This document shows positions 53,904 to 62,468 of a stretch of DNA of 64,000 nt, piece after piece. Under the pieces are notes generated by a model. That model saw nothing but the letters and a program-made list of their open reading frames with translations. It had not been told where the DNA came from and ran no database searches. The DNA lies in the NCBI GenBank assembly GCA_964650525.1, contig CAZYUA010000002.1, positions 124,001 to 188,000 of the forward strand, read 5' to 3'. Made by a program: the position numbers and the translations under genes. Source of the DNA: UBA1413 sp964650525 (GTDB taxonomy: Bacteria; Bacteroidota; Bacteroidia; Bacteroidales; Prolixibacteraceae). Position 1 is the stretch's first letter, and every line of letters starts with the position of its first letter.

Positions 53904-55781
53904 ATGATTGCAATAATTACATGGCTTGTGATGGTATGCAGCTTGTTATCAGGATGCTCGCAGGCACATCCTCTTATACCTGATACGCCAAACAAAGGAA
54001 ATCCGACTGCGCAAGATAGTCTTGATAACAAAGAGGTTGAAAAAATTGAACCTTCTGCAAACTCAAAATACAATGGATTAAACGTAGTCGGAGTCGACCA
54101 TTTCGGACGTAGTTTTAGTACTATTTCTGCCTTTAAAAAGGATCGTCAGGTTGGGATGTTTTTTTGGCTTTGGATAGGACAGCCTTATGCATCAGATATT
54201 TACGATGCAACTAAGATTGCAGCATTGCCGAATGGAGTAAAAATCCTGACAGATTTCAATCACTATAATGCAGCCATAAGCCCGAATGGACAGGCACATT
54301 ACTGGGGTGAACCGCTTTGGGGATATTACAATTCGGAAGATGAATGGGTCATCCGCAAACAAATGCAAATGCTGACAACCGCAGGAGTTGATTTCATTTA
54401 TTTTGATACATCCAATGCTGTTATCTACTCTCATGTATTTTTAAAAATATGTGCGGTTATTGATGAAATGCAACGGAATGGCTGGAGTCCTCCAAAAATT
54501 GTGTTCTACACACATTCCCACTCATTTCAAACGGTCAGGGATTTATACCGGGAACTCTATCAACCGCAGCGTTTCCCCAACACATGGTACAGGGTGAACG
54601 GAAAACCTTTGATTATTGCTTACACCAATCCTGAAGACGACCTAAGGGAGGCTGCATCAAGAAATGATACAGGATATAAACCCGGAGACCTTGCTTCAGA
54701 AATTATCAGTTTCTTTTATTTTTTAAAACCGCAATGGCCTTTCGACCCGATCTATCCGGATGGTTTCCCCTGGATAGAATGGACGTTCCCGCAACCTTTT
54801 CATACCCAGTCAAAAGCAATGAATGTGACGGTTGCAAGCCATCCGATGGTGCCCATGTCCTTTTCACTGACCCGGCCTAATTGGGTAAACTGGGGCCGTG
54901 GTTGGGATCCCACCACCAGAAAAAATATTGAAGCAGACGTTGACCGGGGAACTTTCTTCCAGACACAATGGAATCGCGCCATAAACGCGGATCCTCCATT
55001 GATATCAGTGGGCGGATGGAACGAATGGATTGCCTATAAACAACCCTGGGATGGAGAATACATGTTGTGTGATGCTGCCAATAAAGAGTACTCCCGTGAC
55101 ATTGAACCTATGGCAGGTGGATACCAGGATGCCTTTTATCTTCAACTGATCAGTAACATACGCCGCTACAAGGGGATAACCGGAACACAGGAACCGGAAA
55201 AGCCTGTAACTATTGACATAAATGGTTCAGACTCCCAGTGGGACAGTGTTAAATATGTTATCCGGAATATGGATGGAAAGCAAATGGCACGCAATGCAAA
55301 TGGTGGTGCTCTTACTGTACATTATGACCAACCCGCACCAGCCAATAAAATCGCAGAAATGAGAGCTGCTCACGATGGAAATTACATCTATTTTTACTTA
55401 AAGGGGAAAGATGGTTTCAGCAACTTTTCGGGAGGTGATAACTGGTTGAATATTTTCATCGGAAGTGGAAATCCGGAATTGAAATCCTGGGAAAGTTATG
55501 ATTTTGTCATCGGAAGGAAAATTGAAAATGGAATAGCTTCTGTAGACAAATTCGATAATGGCTTTAACGCTAAAAATTGCGGAAATGCCAGAATTGTCCT
55601 GAATAACAATAAAATTCTACTGGCGGTGCCGCGCACTGCTCTAGGCCTCGCCAACACAGAACAGTTTTATTTCAAGGTTGCAATGGGAGTTACTAATGCA
55701 TCTGATATTATGGATTACTACAAATCAGGAAGTGTATTACCAATGGGCAGACTAAGCTATATGTATATCCTGGGAAAATAA
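53904..55781 (+). CDS. GH71/99-like lipoprotein with C-terminal CBM9-like domain
   Basis: The protein has 625 residues from the ATG at 53904; a GTG at 53895 overlaps the GH78 stop and is an alternative. The lipobox is SLLSGC. Residues about 45-410 look like a TIM-barrel of the GH71/GH99-like group: RQVGMFFWLWIG, YNSEDEWVIRKQMQMLTTAGVDFIYFDTSNA, then IISVGGWNEWIAY-like sequence near 370 with acidic residues suited to catalysis. Residues about 415-625 (TIDINGSDSQWDSV ... NYIYFYLKGKDGF) match the CBM9-like fold. The product is a likely surface glycosidase acting on the same rhamnose-containing glycan as GH78. The exact CAZy family is not settled. Confidence 0.72.
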   Translation: MIAIITWLVMVCSLLSGCSQAHPLIPDTPNKGNPTAQDSLDNKEVEKIEPSANSKYNGLNVVGVDHFGRSFSTISAFKKDRQVGMFFWLWIGQPYASDIYDATKIAALPNGVKILTDFNHYNAAISPNGQAHYWGEPLWGYYNSEDEWVIRKQMQMLTTAGVDFIYFDTSNAVIYSHVFLKICAVIDEMQRNGWSPPKIVFYTHSHSFQTVRDLYRELYQPQRFPNTWYRVNGKPLIIAYTNPEDDLREAASRNDTGYKPGDLASEIISFFYFLKPQWPFDPIYPDGFPWIEWTFPQPFHTQSKAMNVTVASHPMVPMSFSLTRPNWVNWGRGWDPTTRKNIEADVDRGTFFQTQWNRAINADPPLISVGGWNEWIAYKQPWDGEYMLCDAANKEYSRDIEPMAGGYQDAFYLQLISNIRRYKGITGTQEPEKPVTIDINGSDSQWDSVKYVIRNMDGKQMARNANGGALTVHYDQPAPANKIAEMRAAHDGNYIYFYLKGKDGFSNFSGGDNWLNIFIGSGNPELKSWESYDFVIGRKIENGIASVDKFDNGFNAKNCGNARIVLNNNKILLAVPRTALGLANTEQFYFKVAMGVTNASDIMDYYKSGSVLPMGRLSYMYILGK

Positions 55782-55860
55782 GATACTGTTATATTTTCTA
55801 ACCATTTTTAACAAACAATCCAATGAAATTGAAAAGAACCAACCTTTAGAAAGTAAAATT

Positions 55861-58800
55861 ATGAAGACAAAATTGTTATTGGTAGTTATTCTGTGTGTAT
55901 TGCAAAGTTTTGCAATATATGCCAGTCAGAGTAATCAATTTTCTGTTACAGGGAAGGTCGTTGACAGGAGCAACGTTCCATTGCCTGGTGTAACGATTGT
56001 GTTAAAGGGAACGACACAGGGTACAACGACAGATTCAAAAGGAGAGTTCATGATTGCACTTTCCAAAACTGACGCAGTACTTGTATTCTCGTTTATTGGA
56101 TTTGAAACCCAGGAGATTACTGTTGGCGGACGACAAACCATCAATGTGACTTTGAGGGAGTTGGTCACTGAATTGGGAGAAATGGTGATTGTCGGCTATG
56201 GGGAGCAAAGAAAGGAGAGCGTTGTTGCAGCTTTGTCAACCATTGAAGCAACCGGTTTGAGGCAAACTCCTGCATCTAATCTCGGAATTGCCCTGGCAGG
56301 ACGTTTGCCTGGTCTGACCGTACTCCAACGTTCCGGTGTACCGGGGGGTGAGGCTATGGAGTTTTATATCCGCGGCCGCAGCACTGTCAATGGTCAGGAA
56401 CCTCTCGTTGTGGTGGATGGGGTTGAACGTGATTTTAAGGCGCTCGACCCTCGGGAAATTGAAACTATTACCATCCTTAAGGATGCTTCCGCAACTGCTG
56501 TTTATGGGGTACGGGGTGCCAACGGAGTGATTATGATCTCTACCCGCCGGGGGAAAGCCGGGAAAACAGTCATTGATATTACAGGGGAAAATTCCTGGCA
56601 ATCACCTACACGGCTTCCGGATATGGTCTCCGCTTATGATTACGCCTTGCTGCGCAATCAGGTGGAAACACAAAACGGGAGGAATCCCATTTACAGCGAC
56701 TATGCTTTGGAAAGGTATCGCCTTGGAGATAATCCCGAACTTTATCCCGTCAGGGACTTTGTCCACGAATTCATGAGAGATGCTTTCCCGATGCAAAGGG
56801 TTAATATCAATATCAGCGGAGGAAGTGAAAGAATGCGCTACTTCACTACTGTGGGCTATTTGTACCAGGAAGGTATTTTCAAAACTGAAAAATTTTCCGA
56901 ATACGACTACGATCCGCAATCAAAAGCTAACCGCGTGAATTTCCGCTCTAACTTTGATATAGACCTGACTCAATCAATGAAGATGTTTCTCAATGTAAGC
57001 GGGTATATGCAGAGAAAAAACGACCCCGTTATCGTGCCTAACAATGCTGCCTATTTGGGCGATGTCGCAGGTTATTCTATCGTAATTGGCTCATTGATTC
57101 AGACTCCCAGCAATTATCATAACGACAAAACTCCGGATGGAGAAGTACTCAGTTCAATGCAGAAGGGAGGGAATGTGAACAATGTCCCTTATGGCATGCT
57201 CAATCGTACCGGATTTCGAAATACACAGACAAATCAGGTAACTACGACTTTAGGACTGGAACAGAAACTGGATTTTATTACAAAAGGATTATTTGCTAAG
57301 GTAGTGGCTTCTTATGACGCTTTCTCCAGTAATCAACAGGTAAGACAAAGAAGTTTCCAGCTGTATGAGGCAGTGTCGAATCCTTCAGCCCCTGATTCCG
57401 TCCTTTATCAGCCAATCGGAACAAATACAAACAGTTCATTGACGGATAATCAGTATCAGAGTTTTAACAATCTGTTCAACGTGGATGCGTCAATAAATTA
57501 CAATCGCTCTTTTGGGTTACACGATGTGACAGGAATGATTTTGTTTAACCGGTATCAGCGGGTTATCAATATTGATCTCCCTTACAATTACATTGGTTTT
57601 GTCGGACGTGCAACGTATGGTTACGCTAACCGTTATTTAGGCGAAATTAACTTTGGTTATAACGGGTCAGAACAGTTCGCTCCAGGTCATAAAATGGGTT
57701 TTTTCCCATCTTTATCTCTCGGGTGGGTCCTCTCTGAAGAACCATTTGTCAGAGAAGCTTTACCATGGCTTTCTTTTGCAAAACTCCGGGCTTCTTTCGG
57801 TCAGGTGGGAAATGACAATATGAATGGTTCACGGTTTGCATTTCTTACCCTTTGGAGTGGAAGTTATGAGTCTCAGATTGGAAACACACAACTGGAATGG
57901 GAAAAGGCCAATAAATTCAACGTTGGCTTAGAAGCCCGGTTTTTTACCGATTTCAGATTAGATGCTGATGTTTTCTACGAAAAACGAAATAACATCCTGA
58001 TCCCGGCTACAGGTTTGGTCCCAACCGGTGTTTTCGGAACGGGGGGTGTATTCGTATCGGGAATTCTTCCCAAGGTCAATGCAGGTGAGATTGAAAATAA
58101 AGGTTTTGAACTTTCTCTGGGCTATGAAAAGGTGTTTAATCAGGATTCCAGACTTGACATTAAACTTAACACAGCTTATAACCGAAATAAGGTGCTTTAT
58201 CTGAGCGAAGTACTGCTGCCTGAAGACTATGCTGTACGACTGAGAAGTACAGGGTTTCAGCTTGGTCAACCCTTCGGATATGAAACCGCAGGTTTTTTTA
58301 ATACCGAACAGGATCTTTTTGACTGGTACAACCAGTCTGAATTAGGTGCATCGCCCAAGCTGGGGGACTTCAAATACAAAGACAAAAACGGAGACGGTAT
58401 TATCAACGATAAAGACATGGTTCCGATTGGAAAACCGGAAGTACCACAATGGACATTTGGAGGAGCCTTCAGCTTTCAGCATAAAAGCTTTGATTTCAGT
58501 ATGATGTGGCAGGGAGTCGGCAATCGTAGCTATTTATTGACAGGACAAAAAATATGGGAAACCTACAATTTTAACGAATGGCATAAAGAAGCCTGGAGCA
58601 AGGAACGCTACGACCAAGGGTTAAAAATTAGTTATCCCCGGTTGGAACCGGGAAGTAATGCAAGCAAATTACGGGCTGATTTCTGGTATGTCGACGGGAG
58701 TTATTTACGACTGAAAAATGTGGAGTTTGGCTACACCCTTCCCGAAACCATCTCGAAAAAAATTGCTGCATCTTCGGTACGGTTTTATGTTAATGGATTA

Positions 58801-58914
58801 AATCTACTGACATTCGACAACTATCCGGTGAAATACCAGGATCCGGAACAAAACAATGAATTATTGTATCCGGTCTTCAAAGCCTATAACATCGGGCTGA
58901 ATGTTACATTCTAA
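55861..58914 (+). CDS. SusC-type TonB-dependent transporter (second locus)
   Basis: The 1017-residue protein has a signal peptide ending AIYASQ, a CarboxypepD-regulatory-like domain (about 25-105; VTGKVVDRSNVPLPGVTIVLKG), a plug region with LGEMVIVGYGEQRKESV and LVVVDGVERDF, and a barrel with SusC-type C-terminal strands (FKAYNIGLNVTF). It imports oligosaccharides released by the rhamnose-locus enzymes. The SusD gene begins 26 bases downstream. It shares only general family features with the alginate SusC. Confidence 0.93.
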   Translation: MKTKLLLVVILCVLQSFAIYASQSNQFSVTGKVVDRSNVPLPGVTIVLKGTTQGTTTDSKGEFMIALSKTDAVLVFSFIGFETQEITVGGRQTINVTLRELVTELGEMVIVGYGEQRKESVVAALSTIEATGLRQTPASNLGIALAGRLPGLTVLQRSGVPGGEAMEFYIRGRSTVNGQEPLVVVDGVERDFKALDPREIETITILKDASATAVYGVRGANGVIMISTRRGKAGKTVIDITGENSWQSPTRLPDMVSAYDYALLRNQVETQNGRNPIYSDYALERYRLGDNPELYPVRDFVHEFMRDAFPMQRVNINISGGSERMRYFTTVGYLYQEGIFKTEKFSEYDYDPQSKANRVNFRSNFDIDLTQSMKMFLNVSGYMQRKNDPVIVPNNAAYLGDVAGYSIVIGSLIQTPSNYHNDKTPDGEVLSSMQKGGNVNNVPYGMLNRTGFRNTQTNQVTTTLGLEQKLDFITKGLFAKVVASYDAFSSNQQVRQRSFQLYEAVSNPSAPDSVLYQPIGTNTNSSLTDNQYQSFNNLFNVDASINYNRSFGLHDVTGMILFNRYQRVINIDLPYNYIGFVGRATYGYANRYLGEINFGYNGSEQFAPGHKMGFFPSLSLGWVLSEEPFVREALPWLSFAKLRASFGQVGNDNMNGSRFAFLTLWSGSYESQIGNTQLEWEKANKFNVGLEARFFTDFRLDADVFYEKRNNILIPATGLVPTGVFGTGGVFVSGILPKVNAGEIENKGFELSLGYEKVFNQDSRLDIKLNTAYNRNKVLYLSEVLLPEDYAVRLRSTGFQLGQPFGYETAGFFNTEQDLFDWYNQSELGASPKLGDFKYKDKNGDGIINDKDMVPIGKPEVPQWTFGGAFSFQHKSFDFSMMWQGVGNRSYLLTGQKIWETYNFNEWHKEAWSKERYDQGLKISYPRLEPGSNASKLRADFWYVDGSYLRLKNVEFGYTLPETISKKIAASSVRFYVNGLNLLTFDNYPVKYQDPEQNNELLYPVFKAYNIGLNVTF

Positions 58915-58940
58915 TGTATATTTCAAATAAATCAAAAATC

Positions 58941-60725
58941 ATGAAAAAGTCATTGTTGTCCATCAGCATAGTGTTGGTACTTATCTTCCAATACGGATGT
59001 GAAGGTGTTTTGGAAAAAACACCCGACAGTCAGATCACTATCGATAAAATACTGACCAATTATAACCAGAGCAAGGGTCTTATCGATGTTGCCTATAATG
59101 CAATTTATCTTAGCAGGGACCAGATCTCCTTTGTTATGAGTCCGATTGAGTGTTTAACTGATAATGCATTTTGGGCCGCCACCTACAATGCTTACGAATG
59201 GCATAACGGTGCATTGTCGCTTACCAATCCGGTAATTAATTGGCCTTGGTCTTCTCCAAGTGAGCAATTATGGCCGGATTTCTGGCGGGGTATCCGGCTG
59301 GCCAATAATGCTATCAAGTATTTACCTCAATCCAAGGTTATTACGGAACAGGAAAGGACCACCTGGGTCGCAGAAGCACGCGTGCTTCGTTGCTGGTATT
59401 ATATGAACCTTCTGGAGTTTTACGGCCCGGTGCCATGGGTTGAAGAGCCATTTGAAGCTACGCATGCCGGATGGAATGAATTGACCAGACCCACATACAA
59501 CGAAATTGCTACCAAGATATCTGATGAATTGATTGAGGTTATCAATTCGGGTATTCTGCCTAACCGGCAAACTGCAAACGAGTCCAGACATGTCGATAAT
59601 GGGATTGCCTACGCAATCCGGGCCCGGGTTCTGCTCTACAATGCCAGTCCGCTCAATAATCCCGAAAATGCCAAGGAAAAATGGCAGCGTGCAGCAGATG
59701 CTGCCCAGGATGTTATCAACATGTCCGAATACAGCCTTGTTCCCATGTCAGATTACAAAAGATTGTTCATCGGTACATTTGCATCAATGATTCCGGAAAT
59801 AATCTGGAGGTCCTGGAGTGATAATTCACACATAAACAACACAAATGGTGTGGATGTCGGAACGTATCCACACGCTTCAATCCCTCATATGTGGAATTGT
59901 GGGGAATCTCCTACCCAGGAACTCGTTGATTGTTTTGAAATGACCAATGGCGCACTGCCAGTTACCTATGATGATGCAAGCAGAACAAAAATCACCGTGA
60001 CACCTGGAGCTGCCGCAGTGGGTTACAGCGAAGGAACTGGAGGGGATCCCTACAGCAACCGCGATGCACGTTTTTATGTTAATATATTGTATAATATGGC
60101 CAACTACGGAGTGCCGTATAATTGTACCGAACCTTTCATTGTCGAAGCTTTTGTTGGCGGAAGAAATGGAATTAACGATGTGATTTCACAAGAAACCCAG
60201 CGTAGTTGTACGGGTTACTATAGCCGGAAAGACAAGCAGGTAAAATTTTGGGGTCCCGGAGGAAGTGGCCAGGGAAATGAGGCTACCCACTGGGTATTTT
60301 TCCGTTTGGCTGAATTCTACCTTAACAGGGCAGAAGCCCTGTGTGAACTGGGTGACCTGGATGGAGCAATGACCATGGTGAATGTGGTCAGGGAACGGGC
60401 TTTACAGCCTAAAATCCAGGATGTTCCCGGATTCCAGAAGAATCACGACTTTCTTATCAACCGGATACGTAACGAACGCCGGGTGGAATTCTGCCTCGAA
60501 GGCCACTACAGGTTCAACGATCAGCGCCGGTGGAAAATTCTCAACGAAACCAACCGCTTTATCACCGGCATGAGGATAACAAAAGACGGCGATGGCAAAT
60601 TCAAATATCAGCGCAAAAAGATCCGCGATTACAATTCCTATACCGACAAATACCTGGTAATGCCGATCCCCCTTGAAGATGCGAAAAAAATGACGGGAAT
60701 GAACCAACCTGAAGCATGGCAGTAA
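58941..60725 (+). CDS. SusD-like surface glycan-binding lipoprotein (second locus)
   Basis: From the ATG at 58941 the protein has 594 residues; the longer frame from 58914 overlaps the SusC stop and adds a charged, unlikely start. The lipobox is IFQYGC. SusD marks are VAYNAIYLSRDQISFVMSPIECLTDNAFW, ARVLRCWYYMNLLEFYGPVPW, YAIRARVLLYNASPLNN, FRLAEFYLNRAEALCELGDLDGAMTMVNVVRERA and RNERRVEFCLEGHYRFNDQRRWK. It partners the SusC encoded upstream. It differs from the alginate SusD in length and sequence, in line with another glycan. Confidence 0.92.
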   Translation: MKKSLLSISIVLVLIFQYGCEGVLEKTPDSQITIDKILTNYNQSKGLIDVAYNAIYLSRDQISFVMSPIECLTDNAFWAATYNAYEWHNGALSLTNPVINWPWSSPSEQLWPDFWRGIRLANNAIKYLPQSKVITEQERTTWVAEARVLRCWYYMNLLEFYGPVPWVEEPFEATHAGWNELTRPTYNEIATKISDELIEVINSGILPNRQTANESRHVDNGIAYAIRARVLLYNASPLNNPENAKEKWQRAADAAQDVINMSEYSLVPMSDYKRLFIGTFASMIPEIIWRSWSDNSHINNTNGVDVGTYPHASIPHMWNCGESPTQELVDCFEMTNGALPVTYDDASRTKITVTPGAAAVGYSEGTGGDPYSNRDARFYVNILYNMANYGVPYNCTEPFIVEAFVGGRNGINDVISQETQRSCTGYYSRKDKQVKFWGPGGSGQGNEATHWVFFRLAEFYLNRAEALCELGDLDGAMTMVNVVRERALQPKIQDVPGFQKNHDFLINRIRNERRVEFCLEGHYRFNDQRRWKILNETNRFITGMRITKDGDGKFKYQRKKIRDYNSYTDKYLVMPIPLEDAKKMTGMNQPEAWQ

Positions 60726-60765
60726 AATAGACAACACCTATAAACAACTCTTTATATTGTTAAAG

Positions 60766-62424
60766 ATGAAAAGTACAAGTAGTATTATATTATCCATTGT
60801 GTTTTTTGCAGCAACGTTTACAGCTTGCGAAAAAGACAAAATAGACGTTCCTTCTGTTGTAAGCGATATAAAAACTTATGCTGGCAGGAATCGTGCTAAA
60901 GTAGAATTTAACGTACCCGAGGAGTCTGTTTCGGGTAAAGTATTTTACGGCAACGGGAAATTTGTTGAGTTTTCTGTGGCTGATACAGGAACAGTTCAAA
61001 ATGTCATTATTGATGAATTATCAGAAGGCAAACAAATCCTAAGAATAGTTACTTTCAATGCCGAAGGTCAGGTCTCCGATCCCAAAGGTGTATACGCAAA
61101 TGTTTACGGGGTCAATTATCAGAACGGACTGGTCAGCCGGCAGTTGCTCAATCAAAGTACCATATCGCCAACTTCTGTGGAGATATTTTTTAAAGAAGCA
61201 CAAGCAGGTGAAGTCGGGGTAAGAATTCTGTTCACCAATCTCTCAGGAACCAAAGACAGCATTATGATGAACAGTTCCCAGACTTCTATTCTTGTCAACA
61301 ACATCAAACTGACCGAGCAATACTACTATTATTCCGTGTTTAAGCCGGAACCAGATGCTATCGATGTGTTTACCACCACCAGAATCAATGCCAAAGAAGC
61401 CGCAATGCTCAGTTTTGAGAAAACCAAGTGGAAGTTGGCCAGTTTCTCCTCGCAGGAGCCGGGAGGGGACGGAAAATGGGCTTTGGCATCATACATTATT
61501 GATGATAAGGTGTCTACCTTCTGGCATTCCGAAGTGGTTGCCTCCTTAGCACAAATGCCACATTGGCTGCTTGTTGATATGAAATCTGAGAAAAAATTCA
61601 ACGGGTTCCATTTTGTACAATCGCAAGATCTCAATGAACAGGGATTGGCTAAAGGATTCAGGTTTGAAATCAGTAGTGACAACAGTACCTGGAAGAATGT
61701 TCTGGAAGGAGAATTTACCACCTCACGGTATAAACAAACCTTCACATTTGGAGAGTCAGTGGTTGCACGATATTTTAAAATCACAATTCTCAGCGGGTTT
61801 AATGATGCATTCTGGTCTCAGATTGCCGAGATTGACCTGTTCAACGAAGCAAATGTCAGTGGAGATAATGGAGTAGATCCTCCGAAAGAAGTCCCACTTA
61901 TAAATGCTAAAAGCCCCTTTGTAAGTGACGGTTCTGACTTGTTTCCTGCTGTTGGTGAAGGCCGGATGCAGAAGGTATCCGGTTGGCAGCATAGCAATAA
62001 TGCCTATATTACATACGACAAAAACAGTCCGAATTCAATCACACTTTGGAGCGCAGCTGTCTGGGGAATCGGCAATGTCACTAACGGGAAAATATACCAG
62101 ACAGTCAATCTTCAGCCCGGGAAGTATGTGTTGAATATTGACGTCGGGTATGCAACAGATCCCACTTGTGCCGACGCATTCGGGGTGATCGCCAGGGGAG
62201 CAACCCTACCCGATTTTACCTTGGTAACCTCATCTGCAGATGTATTGGGGTCTAGCGACTTAATTGCAAATCAAAGAACAATTAATTCCATCGCCTTTAC
62301 CATGACAAGCGCATCCCCGGTTACCATAGGCATAGTTTACAATACCCATAGCCTGTATGAAACCCTCGGCGTTCCTTGGAGTGAGTTGCATATCAACGGC
62401 TTCGAATTATTAATTCAACCTTGA
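60766..62424 (+). CDS. DUF4998 / discoidin / DUF5013 surface lipoprotein
   Basis: The protein has 552 residues from the ATG at 60766 (an upstream TTG at 60757 is less likely). The lipobox is TFTAC. Domains in order: DUF4998 (about 20-205; VPSVVSDIKTYAGRNRAKVEFNVP), an F5/8 type C discoidin domain (about 232-365; IIDDKVSTFWHSEV, RYFKITILSGF) and DUF5013 (about 390-550; VSGWQHSNNAYITYDKNSPNSITLW). This architecture is common for SusE/F-position surface glycan-binding proteins. It directly follows SusD with a 40-base gap and is followed by a strong terminator. Confidence 0.87.
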   Translation: MKSTSSIILSIVFFAATFTACEKDKIDVPSVVSDIKTYAGRNRAKVEFNVPEESVSGKVFYGNGKFVEFSVADTGTVQNVIIDELSEGKQILRIVTFNAEGQVSDPKGVYANVYGVNYQNGLVSRQLLNQSTISPTSVEIFFKEAQAGEVGVRILFTNLSGTKDSIMMNSSQTSILVNNIKLTEQYYYYSVFKPEPDAIDVFTTTRINAKEAAMLSFEKTKWKLASFSSQEPGGDGKWALASYIIDDKVSTFWHSEVVASLAQMPHWLLVDMKSEKKFNGFHFVQSQDLNEQGLAKGFRFEISSDNSTWKNVLEGEFTTSRYKQTFTFGESVVARYFKITILSGFNDAFWSQIAEIDLFNEANVSGDNGVDPPKEVPLINAKSPFVSDGSDLFPAVGEGRMQKVSGWQHSNNAYITYDKNSPNSITLWSAAVWGIGNVTNGKIYQTVNLQPGKYVLNIDVGYATDPTCADAFGVIARGATLPDFTLVTSSADVLGSSDLIANQRTINSIAFTMTSASPVTIGIVYNTHSLYETLGVPWSELHINGFELLIQP

Positions 62425-62431
62425 ATCAATG

Positions 62432-62457
62432 TCCGGCAGGCAAAAAAGCCTGCCGGA
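62432..62457 (+). terminator. Rho-independent terminator
   Basis: TCCGGCAGGC (62432-62441) pairs perfectly with GCCTGCCGGA (62448-62457) across AAAAAA and is followed by TTTATT. It lies 8 bases after the stop of the DUF4998 lipoprotein and ends the main part of the second locus. Confidence 0.88.
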
Positions 62458-62468
62458 TTTATTAATCA

